Positions 14,159 to 14,189 of a DNA stretch of 14,189 nucleotides are shown here, piece after piece (the stretch's first letter is position 1; every line of letters begins with the position of its first letter). The stretch is from Flavobacteriales bacterium UBA7690 (GTDB lineage: Bacteria > Bacteroidota > Bacteroidia > Flavobacteriales_F > PHOS-HE28): the NCBI GenBank assembly GCA_002482775.1, contig DLGQ01000090.1:1-14189 (forward strand), written 5' to 3'. The notes under the pieces are model-generated. The model had not been told where the DNA came from. It did no database searches and was given only the letters and a program-made list of their open reading frames with translations. A program made the translations under genes and the position numbers.

Positions 14159-14189
14159 AGTATTGGGTATCGGGTAGAGGGTATAGGGT
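14159..14189 (+). repeat. Heptamer array C, cut by the window edge
   Basis: Consecutive units AGTATTG, GGTATCG, GGTAGAG, GGTATAG and a partial GGT follow one another with an exact 7-nt period. The array begins 7 nt upstream of the engB start codon and continues past the end of the window, so total length and any inverted partner are unknown. Confidence 0.75.

Overview
The window looks like chromosomal DNA from a GC-rich, probably uncultured member of the Bacteroidota, most likely a Flavobacteriales-type gliding bacterium. Three things support this. The gliding-motility genes gldB and gldC lie next to engB and nadE. There are two outer-membrane beta-barrel genes of Bacteroidota character. Exact copies of the Bacteroidota -7 promoter motif TAnnTTTG occur, and purine-rich Shine-Dalgarno sites are largely absent.

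Layout. Positions 1-3605 (+): the 3' end of an Mrp/ApbC Fe-S carrier ATPase, a small NifU-type scaffold, and a two-gene 2-oxoacid:ferredoxin oxidoreductase (korA with a fused gamma-alpha arrangement, then korB, overlapping by 4 nt). Fe-S assembly genes therefore sit directly upstream of an Fe-S-dependent enzyme. Positions 3606-4110: a non-coding island between convergent genes with three REP-like 23-nt palindromes and an internally deleted REP-associated (RAYT-type) transposase. Positions 4111-7345 (-): an ECF-type sigma factor followed 4 nt later by a large composite anti-sigma protein that combines a cytoplasmic anti-sigma-like head, one membrane helix, a CxxCH cytochrome-c-like segment, a coiled coil and a TonB-C-like terminus. 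Positions 7476-8462 (+): an outer-membrane beta-barrel-like protein, divergent from the sigma operon. Positions 8466-11147 (-): nadE followed by a membrane-anchored metallophosphoesterase. Positions 11213-11923 (-): a PorT-family-like barrel with a clear intrinsic terminator. Positions 11964-14152: gldB (+), gldC (+) and engB (-).

The most unusual content is outside or across ordinary gene calls: (1) the anti-sigma/cytochrome c/TonB-C fusion, which suggests a heme- or redox-linked transmembrane signalling device; (2) three arrays of degenerate 7-nt repeats of different sequence around gldB-gldC-engB, two of them arranged as inverted arms; (3) face-to-face exact TAnnTTTG elements placed around a perfect 10-bp palindrome between gldB and the barrel gene; (4) the decayed RAYT with its palindromes. 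No rRNA, tRNA, CRISPR array or intact mobile element was recognised. No database search or folding program was run, so family assignments come from motif recognition only.
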